Shown here in pieces: positions 60,186 to 64,000 of a stretch of 64,000 bases of DNA. How positions within the stretch are numbered: position 1 is the stretch's first letter; the number at the start of each line of letters is the position of its first letter. Source of the stretch: Magicicada septendecula (taxonomy: Eukaryota > Arthropoda > Insecta > Hemiptera > Cicadidae). The DNA is taken from contig CM068367.1 in the NCBI GenBank assembly GCA_034769895.1, forward strand, positions 352,037,111-352,101,110. The letters are read 5' to 3'. Both the position numbers and the translations under genes were made by a program. The notes under the pieces are model-generated. The model did no database searches. It saw only the letters and a program-made list of their open reading frames with translations, and was not told where the DNA came from.

Positions 60186-63100
60186 ACACATTAAACACAC
60201 AAAAGTTTAGAATATGAACAAGATGCATAAGTATTATAAATCAGTGTATAAGTATATAAAAATATGTTAATGTAAGAAATGTCTAAGTAATTAATAATAA
60301 TTAATCACATAACATAATCGTATGTAAGAACTTAACTTGCAATATATCGGCCAAAAATTGATCGCGTCATTGGTTAAACTAAAGACAAGTTTTCAACTCT
60401 GCAAACGTAAGTTCTCAAAGCAGAAGGCCTGGTAAATAATGAGAAGAACAGAAACATAACAGAGAAGGTTTACAAGTTTTTGTTAACACAATTTTCTAAA
60501 GAGCAATCTGCGAAGGGGTCATTCGGGTCCACTATTTGAGTCTCAAACTAACATAATTGTTCATCAAAAAGGATGAAAATATTTGCTTGTTGATTAAACT
60601 AGATACAATCGGATGTAATATTATGGCTGTGAAATATAATAATAACGTGCTCCATCATTTAAAATTGTGACCGGCAACATACACAAAACAATGTGGTACT
60701 TTCCTGTTTAAAGCAAAGAACTGAAATAATATTTTTTGATATTAAAATTTTTTAAAAGCTATTTTTGTGAGTTACAGCTAATGGATTGAAAAACTCATTT
60801 TCAGACCTCTTTTTAAGAAAGACTTCAAAACGTTCGCTGTTAAAATTTATGAATATTTCCAACAAATCGACTGAAACCTTCAACTACTAACATAAATCAA
60901 CGTTTCTTAAATATAGTCTAAACGTAATAGGGTTTTCGACTCTCTAAATTTGCAATTCATTCGCGTTTCTTTATTTTTAACGCGTCGTTTCCAAAGTACA
61001 CAATCGTTTTTCTTCTCCTACTGACGCAAAATATCAAAATATATTAATACTAACATTTTGATTATTGATTAAATCGATGAACTATTTAGATTTATATACT
61101 TACAAGACATCTCCCCTAACGTAGTTCAGTGCAGGTCGGAACTGGCATTCACACACAGACACACGATGAATTTACACTGTCGGCGCAGGTGTACACTTTC
61201 GACGCTATCGCCTGTACTTTCACGCACAAAATATTTAAAACTATTTGTCATACTATGCTTACAGTAGTTACTTACAAAATACTGCCCTGGGTAAATATGC
61301 AAATATATGTGTTGCACATGGGTTTGTTTTTTCTTAGCCTCTTCACCAGTAAGCATACACAGAACGTAATGATTTTATATTATGAATTTTATGATTTATA
61401 CACGCGCGCGCGCATGTATGTAATTCATAATACATTGAATAAACGTACTGAATAATGTTTCACGTTCTGTAAATACTTTCTTTTAACAATAATGTTATTA
61501 TGTGCAGTAATTATTTTAGATAGTATTAATTAACCAACCACTACTTTCGTCGCCTACTTGTAATTTACTACAGTGCCGCACAGTTGTGAACTCTTTGACT
61601 ACTTCATAAAATAGTCAATACATATTATTTTCTTTAAATCTTATATTCCTAGTGTTCATGCATACTCATTTGAACTACTGTAATCGATTTGTGCATATAA
61701 TCAATTGCAAGCAGTCTGTAGCTTCCGTGAATGTGTGATACAAATGTGTGTATAATCTACAGAAAAAAGGATATATTAAAATTAATAGATTCTATTAAAA
61801 TGTAAATTTTTTTATGAATTCTTAATGCTGTCTTAATGACAACAATTTTCTTTCGTTTTACATCGCTTATAAGTTTCCCGTAAAAATAAATTGCTTAAAA
61901 TTACATTATTTTATATTATTTTAATAACAAAAGTACTGATACTCGACCATTTTGTCAACTCGGTCACTGACTTCCTCGTTACACTTTTAATCGTATACTT
62001 TCAAACGATAACTGACATTCCACAGCTATCTTTACAGCGGCTGTAATAATAATAATAATAATAATAATACATGATTTATAATCCTCTGATCCCTATCAGC
62101 CTTTTAACAATTAATTCATTTTTTATTAGGTTGTTCGCATAGTCCAAACAGTATGATCGTTTCACACTCAATGATTGACAAATTTTTGTACAAAATGCTA
62201 CTTGTTTAGAAGTTTTAATGTTTATGTAAAAATAACAGATTGTTATTGTTATCCTATAAAACGCACGTCGATATCTGATTCGTGTCTCAAGATTTCAGGA
62301 TTCTACACTACGCTTTCGTTAAAATTACAATTTTTGTATCACATAGAATACAAAATTTCAATTTCAACAAAACAAAAATACAGTGGAGCAAGAAGTAACA
62401 ATATGAGTGACGCAAAATCGTTTAAAATTCTTCTATAACTTAAACCTTAAATATTAAAACAAATAAATACCAAAACATATACGGTCAGCCTTTTTCACAC
62501 TGCATGAGCACAATACTAATGAATCTAGTATCAAATAATGAGATTTATAGAAATCAATTGCAGAAAGTTGGGGCGTGCATAGCAAAGGGAAGTAACTGCG
62601 GCTGTCTTCAAACATAAGGACGTGACGAAATCTGTTACCTATATTTCCTAGTTGTTTCTTACAATTCTAATCTGTTTACCCTAAGGAACATGTGTTTGGC
62701 CTATTGCTTTACAATACGTACAAGTACCTGCTTGGTGAAATTGGTTTACTTTTGAAATATTTTCTCTTATTTTAAAATTACCTTTACTGTTACAAACAGT
62801 AAACATTATAACGGTTTCATCCAGTCCCATTAAATACCATATCAAATACCAATTTACAAGAATTATATATTATAACAACACAATTTGCATTTATATAATG
62901 TATTGAATTCATGGGTGTAATCGTAATAAGAAGATGATACGTTATTTAAGTTTAAAATTGTTCCATAATTTATTTATTGAACAAAATCTTTCATTTCGCA
63001 TATTAAATATTGACTCACTATTATATCGTTTGTACGAATCTTTCGTACACAACTTATTGCTAACAAATTACATACACAAGTTATACGTAAATCTTATTAT

Positions 63101-63440
63101 CTAATTTTAACTAATTAAATATTTATTTTGCTCTCGGCTTACTCATTGTGTGCTCATCTTTTTGTAATTGCTGATTAATTTGCTTCTATAATGAGTTTAC
63201 TTGTATTCAAATTTCTTTTATATTAATTTGTTTTAACTTTCTACTGCATATGCATTCTCTTTTATCAACAAGATTTTACTAATTACGTTAATTCAAAAAT
63301 TAAATATTTCTCTTATGATTTACGTTACTCTTAATTACTAACTTTAATACATGAAATATTTTAAATTTTATTCTGCTTTTACATTTATGTACAATTTATT
63401 TATTTTAATACTGGTTGAATGTCTTTCATTCCAACTTTAA
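60186..63440. other. Unassigned AT-rich region
   Basis: No recognisable gene. Simple repeats include a (CG)n run near 61400 and (AAT)n at 62044-62069. Frames at 61129-61455 and 62175-62438 have no known motif. Confidence 0.55.
62044..62069. repeat. (AAT)n microsatellite
   Basis: About eight to nine uninterrupted AAT units. Confidence 0.95.
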
Positions 63441-63480
63441 TTAGTGTCTTGACGTGGTTAATCATCCGTACGTCCTCCTT

Positions 63481-63560
63481 TGGTCCTCTGGTCGGATTCT
63501 CCGTGTCCTTCTGGTCATCTGGTCGTGTCCTCCGTGTCCTTTTGGTCCTCTGGTCGTGAT
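63481..63560. repeat. 31-bp tandem repeat, about 2.6 units
   Basis: Units start tggtcctctggtcg at 63481, tggtcatctggtcg at 63512 and tggtcctctggtcg at 63543, each followed by a ccgtgtcctt core in the first two. It gives a short repetitive plus-strand frame (63454-63699) that I do not believe is a gene. Confidence 0.85.
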
Positions 63561-63744
63561 CGACTGCATGTATTGTTTAATAGTCGTCTTGCCTCACATC
63601 ATATGCTGCCGGTGTGTCCATAGACCTCATCTTATACACTCTGCTGCTCTGGTTGGACATCTAGTTTGTCCTGTGACTCTTACTATAGATGTGAATTAGC
63701 GTCGTCGACTGACATAGCCTCCTGTGGCAACGGTTGAATCGAGA

Positions 63745-63785
63745 AGAAGAAACTTTATTAGCGCGACCTGGTATTTATAGTCAGG
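63745..63785 (-). promoter_or_regulatory. Promoter-like site, minus strand (possible LTR)
   Basis: The minus strand reads CTATAAATA at 63780-63772, with AATAAAG about 15-20 nt downstream. TATA followed closely by a polyadenylation-like signal fits a compact LTR. LTR boundaries, primer-binding site and internal region were not found, and the window ends soon after. Confidence 0.3.
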
Positions 63786-64000
63786 TCGTGGAAAAAACTC
63801 ATGTCAAGCTGTCAGATTCTGTCGAAGCGTCACTTCTCCCACTCTGGTTCAATTCACAATTTTCGACTATCTTCGCGAATTACGAAGTTTGTTTCACATC
63901 ACTCGATGCTCAATCGATCGCTAATTTTTATATGTTTACTATACGTAAATTACACTTCTTTATGTTAATCACAAAAAGAGCTATTCATTTTTTACGTATA

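Noticed and set aside
63454-63699. 81-codon plus-strand frame
   Set aside because: Its first part is the translated 31-bp tandem repeat; no domain or splice context supports a gene.

Overview
This window looks like repeat-dominated nuclear DNA from an arthropod, most likely an insect with a large, AT-rich genome. The evidence is several kinds of non-LTR retrotransposon (one clearly jockey-like), a Penelope-like element, Ty3/Gypsy-type LTR elements, a solo LTR with a TATA box plus an arthropod-style TCAGT initiator, long microsatellites, and no bacterial-style gene packing. I cannot name the species. I found no convincing host protein-coding gene, tRNA or rRNA; essentially everything recognisable is a transposable element or a simple repeat.

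The dominant structure is a tandem duplication of about 25 kb. Positions 1-21346 recur at 25256-45959 almost base for base (offset 25255, then 24613); reading by eye I found only four substitutions plus one 642-bp length difference. The join at 21346/21347 fuses the 3' part of a jockey-like LINE to the gag gene of an LTR retrotransposon. The parsimonious reading is that copy 2 is 21347-45959 and copy 1 ends at 21346, its first ~3.9 kb lying left of the window. In copy 2 the LINE continues uninterrupted past 45959 to its own target-site duplication, so the LINE inserted first and the segment duplicated later. A haplotype or assembly artefact remains possible.

Each copy holds, left to right: a long LTR (A) of a minus-strand Gypsy-like element; a foldback/MITE-like hairpin; a decayed Penelope-like element with a GIY-YIG domain; two decayed LINEs; a second, very long LTR (B) of the same family that carries a TTCTTC-rich minisatellite with a 642-bp higher-order period; about 3.5 kb of featureless sequence; and the 3' end of the jockey-like LINE. 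Between the two repeats (21347-25255) lie the truncated gag, its primer-binding site and most of LTR A.

Right of the duplication (45960-64000) are the rest of the jockey-like LINE (5'-truncated, 33-bp target-site duplication, six coding breaks), at least four other LINE scraps, a hairpin resembling a hammerhead-ribozyme core, a 92-bp TG microsatellite, a solo LTR with a heat-shock-element-like site just upstream of its TATA box, a second jockey-like fragment, and a 31-bp tandem repeat near a promoter-like site. None of the coding remnants looks functional, so no pathway or operon can be described.
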